A DNA stretch of 64,000 bases from Pseudomonadota bacterium (lineage in GTDB: Bacteria > Pseudomonadota > Alphaproteobacteria > Rhizobiales > MH13): assembly GCA_039024915.1 (NCBI GenBank), contig JBCCPK010000005.1:248001-312000 (forward strand). Reading direction: 5' to 3'. The translations under genes and the position numbers were made by a program. Below are positions 1-9,046 of the stretch, one piece after another. Under the pieces are notes generated by a model. That model did not search any database. It was given only the letters and a program-made list of their open reading frames with translations, and was not told the origin of the DNA. How positions within the stretch are numbered: the stretch's first letter is position 1; every line of letters begins with the position of its first letter.

Positions 1-498
1 CTCCTTGCCGGCGCAGATAAGGTCTCGATCAACACGGCAGCCGTCTTCGATCGGGACTTCGTGCGCCGCGCATCGGAGAAATTCGGCGCGCAATGCATCG
101 TTGTTGCGATCGACGCCAAGCACTCCGTTCGCGCGGATGGCACGCAATGGTTCGAGATCTTTACCCATGGTGGCCGTAAGCCCACCGGTATCGACGCTGT
201 GGAGTACGCCAAGGATGTCGTCGCTTTAGGCGCCGGCGAAATTCTGCTGACGTCAATGGATCGCGACGGGACCAAAGCGGGTTTCGACCTCGCCTTGACG
301 CGCGCGATTGCCGACGCTGTGCCCGTGCCGGTCATCGCTTCGGGCGGCGTTGGTCAGCTTGATCACTTCATTGATGGTGTCCGCGAAGGCCACGCCACAG
401 GGCTTTTGGCCGCGTCGGTCTTTCATTTCGGAACCTTGACGATCCCACAGGTCAAGGATCACATGATGGAAGCGGGTATCGCGATGCGTCCCGCCTAG
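1..498 (+). CDS. hisF: Imidazole glycerol phosphate synthase, cyclase subunit HisF (5' end missing)
   Basis: The reading frame is open from base 1, so the N-terminal part lies outside the window; about 165 C-terminal residues are visible. HisF uses ammonia from HisH to convert PRFAR to imidazole glycerol phosphate and AICAR in histidine synthesis. Visible family motifs are VVAIDAK, which carries the second catalytic Asp, then SMDRDGT and VIASGGVG, the phosphate-binding ends of the (beta/alpha)8 barrel. The first catalytic Asp near the N-terminus cannot be checked. hisE follows after 16 bp and coaA after that, the usual rhizobial order for the end of the his operon. Confidence 0.97.
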   Translation, partial: LLAGADKVSINTAAVFDRDFVRRASEKFGAQCIVVAIDAKHSVRADGTQWFEIFTHGGRKPTGIDAVEYAKDVVALGAGEILLTSMDRDGTKAGFDLALTRAIADAVPVPVIASGGVGQLDHFIDGVREGHATGLLAASVFHFGTLTIPQVKDHMMEAGIAMRPA

Positions 499-514
499 CC
501 CACGGTGGGACACC

Positions 515-835
515 ATGACCGACTTCACCCTTGCCGACCTCGACGCAATACTTGCCAAGCGTATCAAAGCTCCGGCGAGCGAGAGTTACACGGCGTCATT
601 GGCTGATGCCGGCATGGCAAAGGCTGCACGCAAACTCGGCGAAGAATCGGTGGAAACGATGATCGCCGCCCTGCAGGATGATCGCAACAACCTCACCAAC
701 GAGGCCGCCGACCTGTTGTACCATCTGCTGGTGGTTCTTCGCATCGGCGGGGTACCGCTGGCCGATGTCATGGATGAATTGCGTCAGCGTACGGGACAGT
801 CCGGGCTAGCGGAAAAGGCATCGCGCCCCTCATAA
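515..835 (+). CDS. hisE: Phosphoribosyl-ATP pyrophosphatase HisE
   Basis: This 106-residue protein has the usual length for stand-alone HisE, which hydrolyses phosphoribosyl-ATP to phosphoribosyl-AMP in the second step of histidine synthesis. It belongs to the all-alpha NTP pyrophosphohydrolase (MazG-like) group. The metal-binding signature is visible as KLGEESVET (E-x2-E type) followed by [11 protein letters not shown] (E-x3-D type). It starts 16 bp after hisF, so the two genes are probably co-transcribed. coaA follows after about 45 bp. Confidence 0.96.
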   Translation: MTDFTLADLDAILAKRIKAPASESYTASLADAGMAKAARKLGEESVETMIAALQDDRNNLTNEAADLLYHLLVVLRIGGVPLADVMDELRQRTGQSGLAEKASRPS

Positions 836-879
836 ACGCTTCAGAGATTGTCTCGGGCAGAATTCGGGGGCGGCCCGCC

Positions 880-1833
880 TTGGATCAGATGAACCGATCG
901 GAATTGTCGCCCTACCGCGTGTTCAGCCGCGAGGAATGGGCGGCGCTGCGCGCCGGCGAGCCCATGCTCCTGCGCGAAGATGAGATCAGCGCGCTGCAAT
1001 CGCTCAACGACCGCCTGTCGATGGAAGAGGTTGAGACGATCTACCTGCCGCTTTCGCGCTTGTTGGCGATGTACGTTGCTGCAACGCAGCAGCTGTTCAA
1101 GGCGACCAAGCGGTTTCTCGGTGCGAGAGACGCCAAGGTTCCTTTTGTCATCGGCGTCGCCGGCTCGGTCGCCGTTGGCAAGTCGACCACCTCGCGTGTG
1201 CTGAAGGCGCTTTTGAGCCGATGGCCCAACACGCCGAAGGTTGATCTGATCACAACAGACGGGTTCTTGCTTCCCAACGCTGTGCTTGACCGCGAAGGGC
1301 TGATGAACCGCAAAGGGTTTCCTGAGAGTTATGATGTGAAGGCGCTTCTAGGCTTCCTTTCAGACGTCAAGGCGGGCCTCGAGCATGTTGAAGCGCCGGT
1401 TTACTCGCATCTCGTGTACGATGTGGTGGCTGGCGAGACTATTTCGGTCGACCGGCCCGATATCCTGATCGTTGAGGGGCTCAATGTTCTGCAGGCGCGC
1501 CAGCCGACCGATGCGGACCGACCGGTCCCGTTTGTGTCCGATTATTTTGACTTCTCAATTTACATCGATGGTGACGAACAGACGCTGCACCGTTGGTATG
1601 TAGAACGCTTCATGCGCCTGCGCGAAACAGCGTTTCGCGATCCCGAAAGCTTCTTTCACCGCTACTCAAAGCTGACCGACAAGGAAGCGCGTGCGGTCGC
1701 GACGCATATCTGGAACGGCATCAACCTGCCCAATCTGCGCAACAACATCCGCCCGACCCGCGCTCGTGCGGATCTGATTCTCACCAAAAGTGGTGAGCAC
1801 ACAATCGAAACCGTGGAACTGCGGAAGGTCTAG
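880..1833 (+). CDS. coaA: Type I pantothenate kinase
   Basis: Predicted 317-residue CoaA, which phosphorylates pantothenate with ATP in the first committed step of coenzyme A synthesis. The Walker A segment [12 protein letters not shown] lies at residues 92-103, and the family segments [14 protein letters not shown] and VEGLNVLQ follow. Length and sequence fit the bacterial type I (P-loop) class. The start is a TTG at 880; an in-frame ATG at 889 would remove three residues and cannot be excluded. The gene closes the hisF-hisE-coaA run and is followed directly by a 50-bp tandem repeat array. Confidence 0.96.
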   Translation: MDQMNRSELSPYRVFSREEWAALRAGEPMLLREDEISALQSLNDRLSMEEVETIYLPLSRLLAMYVAATQQLFKATKRFLGARDAKVPFVIGVAGSVAVGKSTTSRVLKALLSRWPNTPKVDLITTDGFLLPNAVLDREGLMNRKGFPESYDVKALLGFLSDVKAGLEHVEAPVYSHLVYDVVAGETISVDRPDILIVEGLNVLQARQPTDADRPVPFVSDYFDFSIYIDGDEQTLHRWYVERFMRLRETAFRDPESFFHRYSKLTDKEARAVATHIWNGINLPNLRNNIRPTRARADLILTKSGEHTIETVELRKV

Positions 1834-1837
1834 CGCT

Positions 1838-2037
1838 GATCGCACGTTGAGTGGAGCGAAGCGCAAGATCAGCGCAATCAGGAATACGATCGCACGTTGA
1901 GCGGAGCGAAGCGCAAGATCAGCGCCACGAAGGATGCGATCGCACGTTGAGCGGAGCGAAGCGCAAGATCAGCGCCACGAAGGATGCGACCGCACGTTGA
2001 GCGAAGTGAAGCGCAAGATCAGCGCCAAGCAGGATGC
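1838..2037. repeat. Four tandem copies of a 50-bp repeat downstream of coaA
   Basis: Four head-to-tail units of exactly 50 bp start at 1838, 1888, 1938 and 1988. Units 2 and 3 are identical; units 1 and 4 differ at several positions. Each contains GCACGTTGAGCG and GCGCAAGATCAGCGC, with GATC sites near both ends of the unit (the first is GACC in unit 4). The sequence GCGCTGATC just before unit 1 is the reverse complement of GATCAGCGC inside the units, so hairpins are possible. There is no spacer sequence, which rules out CRISPR. The function is unknown; it may be a minisatellite or part of a dispersed repeat family. Confidence 0.93.
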
Positions 2038-2064
2038 GCTAGCCAGCTCTGTGATGGTCAATCC

Positions 2065-2706
2065 CTAGGATCTGTTTGCAATCAATCGCCCTGCCGCCGC
2101 AAAACTGAGGGCCAGCACCCACTGCGTGGCAAGCAAAAAACCCATCATCTGAAGCGTCGCGCCGTATCCGACTTCAGGGACGTTGACGAACCCATACGGG
2201 TAGCTACCGGTCACCGCGCCCCGCGCCAGCGTCCATACCGCATACCCCAAGGGGAGCGCCATAAGCACGGAAACCCCGCGATAATGGGGTGCCTGAGGTG
2301 GTCTGCGCAGGGTCCACCACAGCAGATAGAGCGGTGGTGCCACATAATGCAGATAGATGGTGTTCAGGCTCATGCCTTCCGAGCGCAACATCACATGCCA
2401 CACAACGCCGACGATGATGATCAGCGCGGCGAGAAAGGCGTGCAGGCTTGGATGGCGCATGAAACGCAGCAGCCGCCCGCTGCTGACAAACCAGATATAG
2501 ACCGCCACCAACATCGCGTTGGTCAGAACCGTCAGGAACGACAGGTAGTGTAACACCGCTTCGATCAGGTTGTCGCCGAAACGCAAGCGAGCCGAAACCG
2601 TCAACGCGCCCTGATCAAGAAGCACGTACGTCCCCAGCGATGCGCCGACGCAGGCGATCAGAAACGTTGCTGTCAGGCGTGCCGGCGGGATGTCGAGTTT
2701 TGCCAT
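2065..2706 (-). CDS. Pr6Pr-type six-helix membrane protein
   Basis: A 213-residue, strongly hydrophobic protein with about six predicted membrane segments, for example around FLIACVGASLGTYVLL, HAFLAALIIIVGVVWHVML and the C-terminal MGFLLATQWVLAL. The pattern, including YLSFLTVLTNAMLV and the segment IYLHYVAPPLYLLWW, matches the bacterial Pr6Pr membrane family, whose function is not established. It starts 20 bp after the terminator that follows pnp, so it probably has its own promoter within or near that short gap. The family assignment is from memory of the pattern; the membrane nature is seen directly. Confidence 0.75.
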   Translation of the reverse strand: MAKLDIPPARLTATFLIACVGASLGTYVLLDQGALTVSARLRFGDNLIEAVLHYLSFLTVLTNAMLVAVYIWFVSSGRLLRFMRHPSLHAFLAALIIIVGVVWHVMLRSEGMSLNTIYLHYVAPPLYLLWWTLRRPPQAPHYRGVSVLMALPLGYAVWTLARGAVTGSYPYGFVNVPEVGYGATLQMMGFLLATQWVLALSFAAAGRLIANRS

Positions 2707-2721
2707 AGGGTGCGATGATGC

Positions 2722-2751
2722 AAAAACGCCGGGGTGTTTCTACCCCGGCGT
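2722..2751 (-). terminator. Intrinsic terminator of pnp
   Basis: A perfect 10-bp stem, ACGCCGGGGT (2726-2735) with ACCCCGGCGT (2742-2751) and a 6-nt loop, is followed on the minus strand by a run of T (AAAAA on the plus strand, overlapping the base of the stem). It lies about 65 bp past the pnp stop codon and before the start of the Pr6Pr gene. Confidence 0.88.
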
Positions 2752-2816
2752 CTGCTTAAATGCTGATCAGAAAGCCGAGCTTTTCCTCAGAGCTTCCTTC
2801 AGACCAAGCAAGCGGT

Positions 2817-4946
2817 TCACTCAGCTGCTTCGGTCTCCGTGATCTCTTCACCGGTCTCCTGATCGACCATCTTCATGCCAAGGCGAACCTTGCCGCGATC
2901 GTCGAAGCCCAAAAGCTTGACCCAAACCTTGTCGCCTTCCTTGACGATATCGGTGGTCTTGCCAACGCGCTGCGGTGCGAGCTGCGAGATGTGGACGAGG
3001 CCGTCTTTCGGGCCGAAGAAATTGACGAACGCGCCAAAGTCGACGGTTTTGACGACCGTGCCCTGGTAGATCGCGCCCTCTTCGGGATCATCGGTGATCG
3101 AGCGGATCCACTTGATGGCTGCTTCGATCGACTTGCCGTCGGCGGAGGCCACTTTGACCGTGCCATCATCTTCGATGTTGATCTTGGCACCGGTCTTCTC
3201 GACGATCTCGCGGATGACCTTACCGCCCGAGCCGATCACATCGCGGATCTTGTCGGTTGGAATGGACAGCTGCTCAATGCGTGGAGCGAACTCGCCCAGC
3301 TCGGCGCGCGCTTCGCCAAGTGCCTTGGCCATCTCGCCCAGGATGTGCAGGCGACCGCCTTTGGCCTGGTCGAGGGCGATCTGCATGATCTCCTCGGTGA
3401 TGCCATCGATCTTGATGTCCATCTGCAGCGAGGTGATGCCGTTTTCCGAACCGGCGACCTTGAAGTCCATGTCGCCCAGATGATCCTCATCGCCGAGAAT
3501 GTCAGACAGAACGGCAAACTCGTCGCCTTCCTTGATCAGACCCATCGCGATGCCGGCCACCGGCGCCTTAAGCGGCACACCGGCATCCATCAGCGCCAGC
3601 GAGGTGCCGCAAACGGTTGCCATGGACGATGAGCCGTTGGATTCGGTGATTTCCGAGACAACGCGCAGCGTATAAGGGAACTCGGTCTTGGCCGGCAGCA
3701 TGGGATTGATGGCACGCCATGCAAGCTTGCCGTGGCCGATTTCTCGCCGACCGGGCGAGCCGATGCGGCCCGCTTCACCCACCGAGAAGGGGGGGAAGTT
3801 GTAGTGCAGCATGAAGTTGCCGAAATGCAGACCATCGAGCCCGTCGATCATCTGTTCGTCATCACCGGTGCCCAGCGTCGCCACAACGATGGCCTGGGTT
3901 TCACCGCGTGTGAATAGCGATGAGCCGTGCGTGCGCGGCAGAATGCCGACTTCGCTTTCGATCTGGCGAACGGTCGACAGATCACGGCCATCGATGCGGC
4001 TCTTAGTCTTGAGGATGTTGCCGCGAACGGTGGCCGCTTCGACCTTTTTGAAGACTGTCTTGACCTGCGTTTCGGTCCAGACAGGCGCATCGGCGCCCTC
4101 GGGGAAGAACGTCGCCATGACCTTCTTGCGGGCTTCGCCGATGGCGTCCTGACGCTCCATTTTGGTGGTGATGGCATACGCCGCCGCCAGATCGTCCGAC
4201 ACCATGCCCGACACGGCGTCGTACAGTTCAGACAGGTCTTCGGGCTGGAAGTTGCGGGGTTCCTTGGCGCATTTTTCGGCCAGCTGGATGATCGCATCGA
4301 TCACAGGCTGGAAGCCGCGGTGGCCGAACATGACGGCGTCGAGCATGGTCTTCTCGTCCAGCTCTTTGGCTTCTGATTCCACCATCAAAACGGCGTCGCT
4401 GGTCCCGGCAACGATCAGGTCGAGGTCTGTATCGGCCATTTGGTCGACGAGCGGGTTCAGCACAAACTCGCCATCGATCATGCCCACGCGCACCCCGCCA
4501 ATGGGGCCCATGAACGGCACGCCGGACAGGGTCAGCGCAGCGGATGCGGCGACCATTGCAACCATATCGGGGTCGTTTTCGCTGTCATAGGACATGCAGG
4601 TGCAGATGACCTGCGTTTCATGCTTGTAGCCTTCCACAAACAGCGGGCGGATGGGCCGGTCGATCAAGCGGGAAACCAGCGTTTCCTTTTCGGTCGGGCG
4701 CCCTTCACGCTTGAAGAAACCGCCGGGGATACGGCCCGCAGCGTAATACTTTTCCTGGTAATTCACCGTCAGCGGAAAGAAATCGAGGCCCGGTTTGGGC
4801 GCATGGGCCGAAACAACGGTCGCGATGACGGTTGTCTCGCCGTAGGTGGCGATAACCGCGCCATCGGCTTGCCGGGCAACCTTGCCCGATTCGAGCACCA
4901 GATCGCGCCCGCCCCAATCGAGGGTGATTTTGTGATGATTGAACAT
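2817..4946 (-). CDS. pnp: Polyribonucleotide nucleotidyltransferase (PNPase)
   Basis: Full-length 709-residue PNPase, the phosphorolytic 3'-5' exoribonuclease of mRNA decay and a possible degradosome partner. It has two RNase PH-like halves, with the second catalytic site around [22 protein letters not shown] domain follows, with [10 protein letters not shown] as its GxxG loop (about residues 556-615), then an S1 domain at about 622-693. The ATG at 4946 has AAGGA a short distance upstream. It lies downstream of rpsO on the same strand, as in most proteobacteria, but is separated by an unusually long repeat-rich leader. A strong terminator follows it. Confidence 0.98.
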   Translation of the reverse strand: MFNHHKITLDWGGRDLVLESGKVARQADGAVIATYGETTVIATVVSAHAPKPGLDFFPLTVNYQEKYYAAGRIPGGFFKREGRPTEKETLVSRLIDRPIRPLFVEGYKHETQVICTCMSYDSENDPDMVAMVAASAALTLSGVPFMGPIGGVRVGMIDGEFVLNPLVDQMADTDLDLIVAGTSDAVLMVESEAKELDEKTMLDAVMFGHRGFQPVIDAIIQLAEKCAKEPRNFQPEDLSELYDAVSGMVSDDLAAAYAITTKMERQDAIGEARKKVMATFFPEGADAPVWTETQVKTVFKKVEAATVRGNILKTKSRIDGRDLSTVRQIESEVGILPRTHGSSLFTRGETQAIVVATLGTGDDEQMIDGLDGLHFGNFMLHYNFPPFSVGEAGRIGSPGRREIGHGKLAWRAINPMLPAKTEFPYTLRVVSEITESNGSSSMATVCGTSLALMDAGVPLKAPVAGIAMGLIKEGDEFAVLSDILGDEDHLGDMDFKVAGSENGITSLQMDIKIDGITEEIMQIALDQAKGGRLHILGEMAKALGEARAELGEFAPRIEQLSIPTDKIRDVIGSGGKVIREIVEKTGAKINIEDDGTVKVASADGKSIEAAIKWIRSITDDPEEGAIYQGTVVKTVDFGAFVNFFGPKDGLVHISQLAPQRVGKTTDIVKEGDKVWVKLLGFDDRGKVRLGMKMVDQETGEEITETEAAE

Positions 4947-5043
4947 CCATCATTCCTTGTGTTGGGCATCCTCACGGATTGAGGAATGCCCCGGTCAAAT
5001 CCGGCCCGATCCCCCATGGATCGAATGTCCGGAAACAGCTGCA

Positions 5044-5253
5044 GTTGTGCCGTAAGGACAGAGCCACAGAAGTGTGCGGTTGTGCCGTGGGCACAGAGCC
5101 ACAGAAGTGTGCGGTTGTGCCGTGGGCACAGAGCTGCAGAAGTGCGCGGTTGTGCCGTAGGCACAGAGCCACAGAAGTGCGTGGTCGTGCCGTAAGGACA
5201 GAGCCACAGAAGTGCGCGGTTGTGCCGTTGGCACAGAGCCACAAAGAGTGTCG
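5044..5253. repeat. Six tandem copies of a 35-bp repeat in the pnp leader
   Basis: Units start at 5044, 5079, 5114, 5149, 5184 and 5219, a spacing of exactly 35 bp. The shared core is GTTGTGCCGT followed by GCCACAGAAGTG. Units 2, 3, 4 and 6 contain the dyad TGTGCC-3 nt-GGCACA; units 1 and 5 carry AAGGACA in place of the right arm and lose the symmetry. The array lies about 100 bp upstream of pnp on its transcript side, so the minus-strand RNA could form a row of small hairpins. It has no spacers and is not CRISPR. Open frames through it are a by-product of the periodicity. Confidence 0.94.
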
Positions 5254-5695
5254 CCTCCAAGGATGGAAGCATACCGGTCTCAAGAAAAGCGAAGGCCGCG
5301 CGCCCGCTGGGCGCTAGAGACGACGACCCGCCCGAGGGAAGTGCTCACCTGGGGCGAGCGTTCCTGTGGAGGGTGACGTGCATGTCTACCGTTTCGGCTG
5401 GTGTTCAAGCCAACAGCAAGACGACGGAGCCTTGAGAATCGTGGGGTCTCAAGGGTCGGCAATCCTGCCAGTGACCACGCGAACGCCGGGTACCATCAAA
5501 CAACAGGACCCGCCAGCATATGAGTGGCCTTCGCCGTTCCTACAGCCGGCGAAAGAACCCGTGATCGCACCGATACTATGGCAGACCACAGGTATATGTT
5601 TTGCGGCCGCAGAAGGCCGCAAAACCGTGGTTGGGATACACGATCTCCCGTGCAAGGGAAACCGCGTAAACCCCGATACGTCAAAGCACGTTCGC
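5254..5695 (-). other. rpsO-pnp intergenic region with several hairpins
   Basis: About 440 bp without a credible gene. Clear inverted repeats are an 11-bp perfect stem GTTTTGCGGCC/GGCCGCAAAAC at 5598-5625 with a 6-nt loop, TTCGCCG/CGGCGAA at 5530-5553, and CCTTGAGA/TCTCAAGG at 5430-5454. None is followed by a clear T run, so they look more like RNA processing or folding elements than terminators. In E. coli the pnp leader carries an RNase III-cleaved hairpin used for autoregulation; whether this region does the same is inference. A separate small RNA cannot be excluded. Confidence 0.55.
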
Positions 5696-5965
5696 CTAGC
5701 GACGAATGCCTAGGCGACCAATGAGCGATTTATACCGTTCTTCATCGCCACGTTTCACATAATCGAGAAGCGAGCGTCGTTGTGACACCATCTTCAAAAG
5801 GCCGCGGCGGGAATGGTTGTCCTTGCCGTGCGATTTGAAGTGCTCGGTGAGATTGTTGATGCGCTCGGTCAGAATAGCGACCTGTACCTCGGGCGAGCCC
5901 GTGTCGCCGTCTTTGACGCCAAAGTCCTTGATAAGCTCGGCTTTGCGCTCAGCAGTGATCGACAT
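5696..5965 (-). CDS. rpsO: 30S ribosomal protein S15
   Basis: An 89-residue S15 starting MSITAERK, the standard length for the family. S15 binds 16S rRNA early in 30S assembly. The segment [16 protein letters not shown] and the C-terminal [18 protein letters not shown] are typical. An upstream in-frame codon at 6001 would add 12 residues. The start at 5965 is preferred because GAAAGGAGA (5972-5980 on the plus strand as TCTCCTTTC) is correctly spaced before it and family members begin here. In many bacteria S15 represses its own translation through its leader. Confidence 0.97.
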   Translation of the reverse strand: MSITAERKAELIKDFGVKDGDTGSPEVQVAILTERINNLTEHFKSHGKDNHSRRGLLKMVSQRRSLLDYVKRGDEERYKSLIGRLGIRR

Positions 5966-6052
5966 CGAATTTCTCCTTTCAATAATGGAGGTAAAAGTCA
6001 CCCTGGGCCGGGATGTCGTCCAGCGAGGGTCTGCGAAGGGGGCTGTCTTGCC

Positions 6053-6089
6053 TCCAAAACAAACGCCAGTGTGGGGGCACCCCGCACTG
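6053..6089 (-). terminator. Probable terminator after the CNNM gene, in the rpsO leader
   Basis: On the minus strand the hairpin CAGTGCGGGG-TGC-CCCCACACTG (6067-6089, one mismatch) is followed by GCGTTTGTTTTGG, a partial T tract. It lies about 65 bp past the stop of the CNNM protein gene and about 90 bp before rpsO. It would separate the two transcripts. It could also be part of an rpsO leader structure. Confidence 0.5.
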
Positions 6090-6153
6090 ACGTTGCGCAG
6101 CTTATAGGCGTTTTCGCGCGCGAAGGAAAGAGCAAGCTGGAAGAGCGTTCAGG

Positions 6154-7215
6154 CTAGGCCTCGGCTGGTTTTTCGGCGGCCTTCGACGCTTGCTTCCGGC
6201 GCTGCCGGGCACGGGCGACCGCGACCTTGCGCAGGTCTGCCGCCTGATCGTGTTCGTCGACGATCTCGGTGCCCAGCAAGGTTTCCAGAACGTCCTCCAT
6301 CGTCACCAGGCCAGCGGTTCCGCCGTATCCATCTTCCACAAGCGCGATGTGGGCCTCGCGATCCATGAGCATATCGAACAGCGCATCCAGATCGGTATCC
6401 TCAGGGATGCGCGGAAGTTCGCGAGCATAGTCCGCGACGGTCTTCTTGCCCTCTCCCCGAACCGCCGCCAGGAGCAATTCACGGGTCAGGACGAAGCCCT
6501 GGACTTCGTCGATCGTCTCACCGCTGACCAGCAGCCGAGAGTGCGGAAAGCCATCGCGATTGTTGACAGCTTCGGAAACCGGCGTCTCCGCGGGCAGGTG
6601 GTCGATGACCGTGCGAGGGGTCATAACCTCCCGTGCCTCAATCTCAGGCATGCGGAAGAGGTTTGTCACCACGCGGGTTTCATCCTCTTCGACGATACCA
6701 AGCTTTTGGCCAGCGCTGGTCAGTGCGGTGATTTCTTCGCGGGAGACTTCGGCGTCCGTCTTGCCCCGGGTCATCAGTTTGGTGATCCATTGGCTCAGCC
6801 AGACAAGCGGCAGCTGCGCTATGATCAACCAAGGCAGAACCCGTGCGGCAAAGCCAGCAAGGCCCCGCCAGTAGGTTGCACCCAAGGTTTTCGGGATGAT
6901 CTCGGACAGAATGAGAATCCCAAGTGTCAAAAGCGCGGAAAAGATGCCGACCCCGGTATCATCGAACACCCGTGCCGCCTGCGCGCCAGCGCCAGTGGCA
7001 CCGACGGTATGGGCGATGGTGTTTAAAGACAGGATGGCAGCCAGCGGCCGTTCTATATCGCCGCGTAACGCCCGTAACTTTGCCGCGAGTGTTGGTTTGT
7101 CCTCTTCAAGAGCCTCAACGAACGACGGCGTGATCGATAGAAGAACCGCTTCCAGAATCGAGCATAGGAACGATACGCCGATCGCGAGAATGACAAACAG
7201 GATGAGCAAGGTCAT
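6154..7215 (-). CDS. CNNM-domain (DUF21) membrane protein with paired CBS domains
   Basis: A 353-residue protein starting MTLLILFVILAIGVSFLCS. The N-terminal half is a CNNM/DUF21 transmembrane domain with the signature SLNTIAHTVGATGAG and ILSEIIPKTLGATYW. The C-terminal half holds two CBS motifs (VMTPRTVIDHLPA and HIALVEDGYGGTAGLVTMEDVLETLLG) and a basic tail. The CorC_HlyC domain often found after the CBS pair is absent, so it differs from the corC product elsewhere in the window. Relatives are linked to Mg2+/Co2+ transport or efflux. The start at 7215 is preferred over codons up to 7332 because it begins the first membrane segment and has GAAAGG upstream. Confidence 0.87.
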   Translation of the reverse strand: MTLLILFVILAIGVSFLCSILEAVLLSITPSFVEALEEDKPTLAAKLRALRGDIERPLAAILSLNTIAHTVGATGAGAQAARVFDDTGVGIFSALLTLGILILSEIIPKTLGATYWRGLAGFAARVLPWLIIAQLPLVWLSQWITKLMTRGKTDAEVSREEITALTSAGQKLGIVEEDETRVVTNLFRMPEIEAREVMTPRTVIDHLPAETPVSEAVNNRDGFPHSRLLVSGETIDEVQGFVLTRELLLAAVRGEGKKTVADYARELPRIPEDTDLDALFDMLMDREAHIALVEDGYGGTAGLVTMEDVLETLLGTEIVDEHDQAADLRKVAVARARQRRKQASKAAEKPAEA

Positions 7216-7582
7216 GAGTGGGCCTTTCAGGCCGATGGTCGGCCGACCAGCATTGCATATAAACGAAACTGCCCGTCCGCCAACACGGATCACGCCGCTT
7301 CTCGTTTTGGTACAGTCCGCGCAACGCTGCATTAACTACCGCATCGTCAGTAGCTGGACGACGGCACTTAAATGTTTACCCTGCTAATAAACCATGGCCT
7401 TATGCGAGAATTGGTGAGTTCAATTGAGCCAGAATGGCTCGCAGGGATGCGTTTTTGGCGGTCTGAGGTAAGTGCCCTTTGCTTGCCCGGCCTAAAACAG
7501 CCGCAATGCTGCGGTGTGGTAATGCAAAGTTGCGCGGCAGCCGCCCCCTGTAGGGGTACGTAGAGTATGAGAGTACAGTAAG
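7216..7582. other. Intergenic region between divergent CNNM and SnoaL-like genes
   Basis: About 370 bp with divergent genes on either side, so it should hold both promoters. A small dyad CCGCA-ATGC-TGCGG occurs near 7501-7514. The right part is locally richer in A and T than the flanking genes. I see no convincing gene, RNA or named promoter motif. Confidence 0.4.
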
Positions 7583-8062
7583 ATGTCCCGACCTGTGACC
7601 GCCCGTGCCGAAGTGCCATCCTGGCCCAGCGGCCGAGGTTTGAGTACCGCCGAAGCCCGCGCCATCGACGATATGGCCCGACGCTATCCGTCCGTAGGCC
7701 GCCGCATGCCCGTGAGCAACAAGCAAGCCGAGCTCTTCTTATCCATCTGGAATGAGCCTGATGCGGATGTTCGCCTTGGGCTGATTGTCAGCGCACTCGA
7801 CCGCGACTGCATTTATGACGATGTCCACCGGGATGGCCCCTGTATCGGGCACTCTCAGTTTGCCATGTTCATCACGGATTTCCGCGAAGAGGCGAACAAC
7901 ATGGTTTTCTCTTTGGACGGAGATGTCGAGTCCGTCCGGGACTTTGCCCGCATCCACTTCAGGGTTTCTCGCGACGGCAATCCTTTTGGCAACGGCACCT
8001 ACTTCGTCCTGCAGGCGGAAGACGGGCGGCTACGCGAGATCTTTGGGTTTATGGGTCGCTAG
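7583..8062 (+). CDS. SnoaL-like / NTF2-fold protein
   Basis: A 159-residue soluble protein. From about residue 42 (MPVSNKQAELFLSIWNEPDADVR) it reads as a SnoaL-like NTF2-fold domain: a helix with a W-N-E-x-D turn, then DCIYDDVHRDGPCIG and a C-terminal sheet ending YFVLQAEDGRLREIFGFMG. Such domains act as small-molecule isomerases, hydrolases or binding proteins; nothing here fixes the substrate. The start is uncertain: an ATG at 7706 would give only the domain, and neither start has a strong ribosome site. It is the only plus-strand gene between coaA and the island at 16 kb, and lies convergent to truB. Confidence 0.7.
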   Translation: MSRPVTARAEVPSWPSGRGLSTAEARAIDDMARRYPSVGRRMPVSNKQAELFLSIWNEPDADVRLGLIVSALDRDCIYDDVHRDGPCIGHSQFAMFITDFREEANNMVFSLDGDVESVRDFARIHFRVSRDGNPFGNGTYFVLQAEDGRLREIFGFMGR

Positions 8063-8131
8063 CTAGACGCGCCTCGCAACCAAACACGGCAGCCTCGTCC
8101 CGTTCAAAGCGTCTGTCGAGCCGGGCAAACC

Positions 8132-9046
8132 TTACGCGTCGGGAACCATGACCCGTTTGGGCTGGAACTTGCCGTAGTCCATCACGCCAATGGCGACCAA
8201 ATCGTCACCATCCATCGCGTAGGCCTCCTCGCCATTGGGCGGAGCATCCGGCCCGCGGATCAACAGGCTCATGCCGCGCCGCAGCTTTGCCGCGTCACCA
8301 GGCACCACAGAGATAACGGGAAGGTCGGACAATGCGTTGTCCATCGGCGCAAGAAACACATCCCGCTCTTGCGGCTCCTCCATGGTCTCGAGATCTTCCA
8401 GCGTTACCAGGTCATCCTCATTGAACGGCCCGACCTGCGTACGTCTCAGGCTAGTGATATGACCAAAGCAACCCAGCGCGCGACCCATGTCCCGGGCTAG
8501 TGCGCGGACATAGGTGCCTTTGCCGCAATGCGCTTCGAACATGGCGCGGTCTTCATCGGGTGAACCAAGATAGACAATGTCATGAATCTCAACCTGCGAA
8601 GCATCGAGTTCGACGGTCTCACCGTCCCGGGCAAGATCGTAGGCCCGCTCGCCATCAACCCTTTTGGCTGAAAAGGTCGGCGGAACCTGATCGATGGTCC
8701 CGACAAACTGCGGTAGTCGCGACAAGATGGCGTCATGGCTCGGCCTTATGGCCGACCGTTCCGTCGCTTCGCCCTCGGTATCGTCGGTGGTCGTCTCAAT
8801 GCCCCAGCGGACCGTGAAAAGGTAGCGTTTCTCGCCGTCCATGACGTAGGGAACCGTCTTGGTGGCCTCCCCCAGCGCAATGGGCAAAATGCCGGACGCA
8901 AGGGGATCGAGCGTACCTGCGTGCCCGGCTTTCTTGGCATCGAACAGCCTGCGGACCCGGGAAACTGCATGGGTTGACGTCAGCCCAACCGGCTTGTCGA
9001 GGACAAGCCAGCCTGAAACATTGCGGCCTTTTTTGCGCCGACCCAT
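8132..9046 (-). CDS. truB: tRNA pseudouridine-55 synthase TruB
   Basis: A 304-residue TruB, which makes pseudouridine 55 in the T-loop of most tRNAs. The N-terminal segment GWLVLDKPVGLTSTHAV and the catalytic loop GHAGTLDPLASGILPIALGEATK, with its nucleophilic Asp, are clear. KRYLFTVRWGIETTTDDTEG follows, and the C-terminal part is of the family's usual length. Its ATG overlaps the rbfA stop by one base (TGATG), so the pair is translationally coupled. Together with infB, nusA and rimP it forms the conserved translation/transcription operon. Confidence 0.97.
   Translation of the reverse strand: MGRRKKGRNVSGWLVLDKPVGLTSTHAVSRVRRLFDAKKAGHAGTLDPLASGILPIALGEATKTVPYVMDGEKRYLFTVRWGIETTTDDTEGEATERSAIRPSHDAILSRLPQFVGTIDQVPPTFSAKRVDGERAYDLARDGETVELDASQVEIHDIVYLGSPDEDRAMFEAHCGKGTYVRALARDMGRALGCFGHITSLRRTQVGPFNEDDLVTLEDLETMEEPQERDVFLAPMDNALSDLPVISVVPGDAAKLRRGMSLLIRGPDAPPNGEEAYAMDGDDLVAIGVMDYGKFQPKRVMVPDA

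Noticed and set aside
1984-2553. Plus-strand frame starting in the 50-bp repeats
   Set aside because: It runs opposite the Pr6Pr membrane protein gene and starts inside repeat DNA; no domain.
2760-3632. Plus-strand frame opposite pnp
   Set aside because: pnp is complete on the minus strand; the reverse frame has no domain.
5044-5253. CRISPR array or coding repeat protein
   Set aside because: Units are directly adjacent with no spacers, and the open frames arise because 35 is not a multiple of three and all frames stay open; no domain is recognisable.
5598-5625. Intrinsic terminator of rpsO
   Set aside because: The stem is strong, but neither strand has a T run after it, so it is recorded as a hairpin only.
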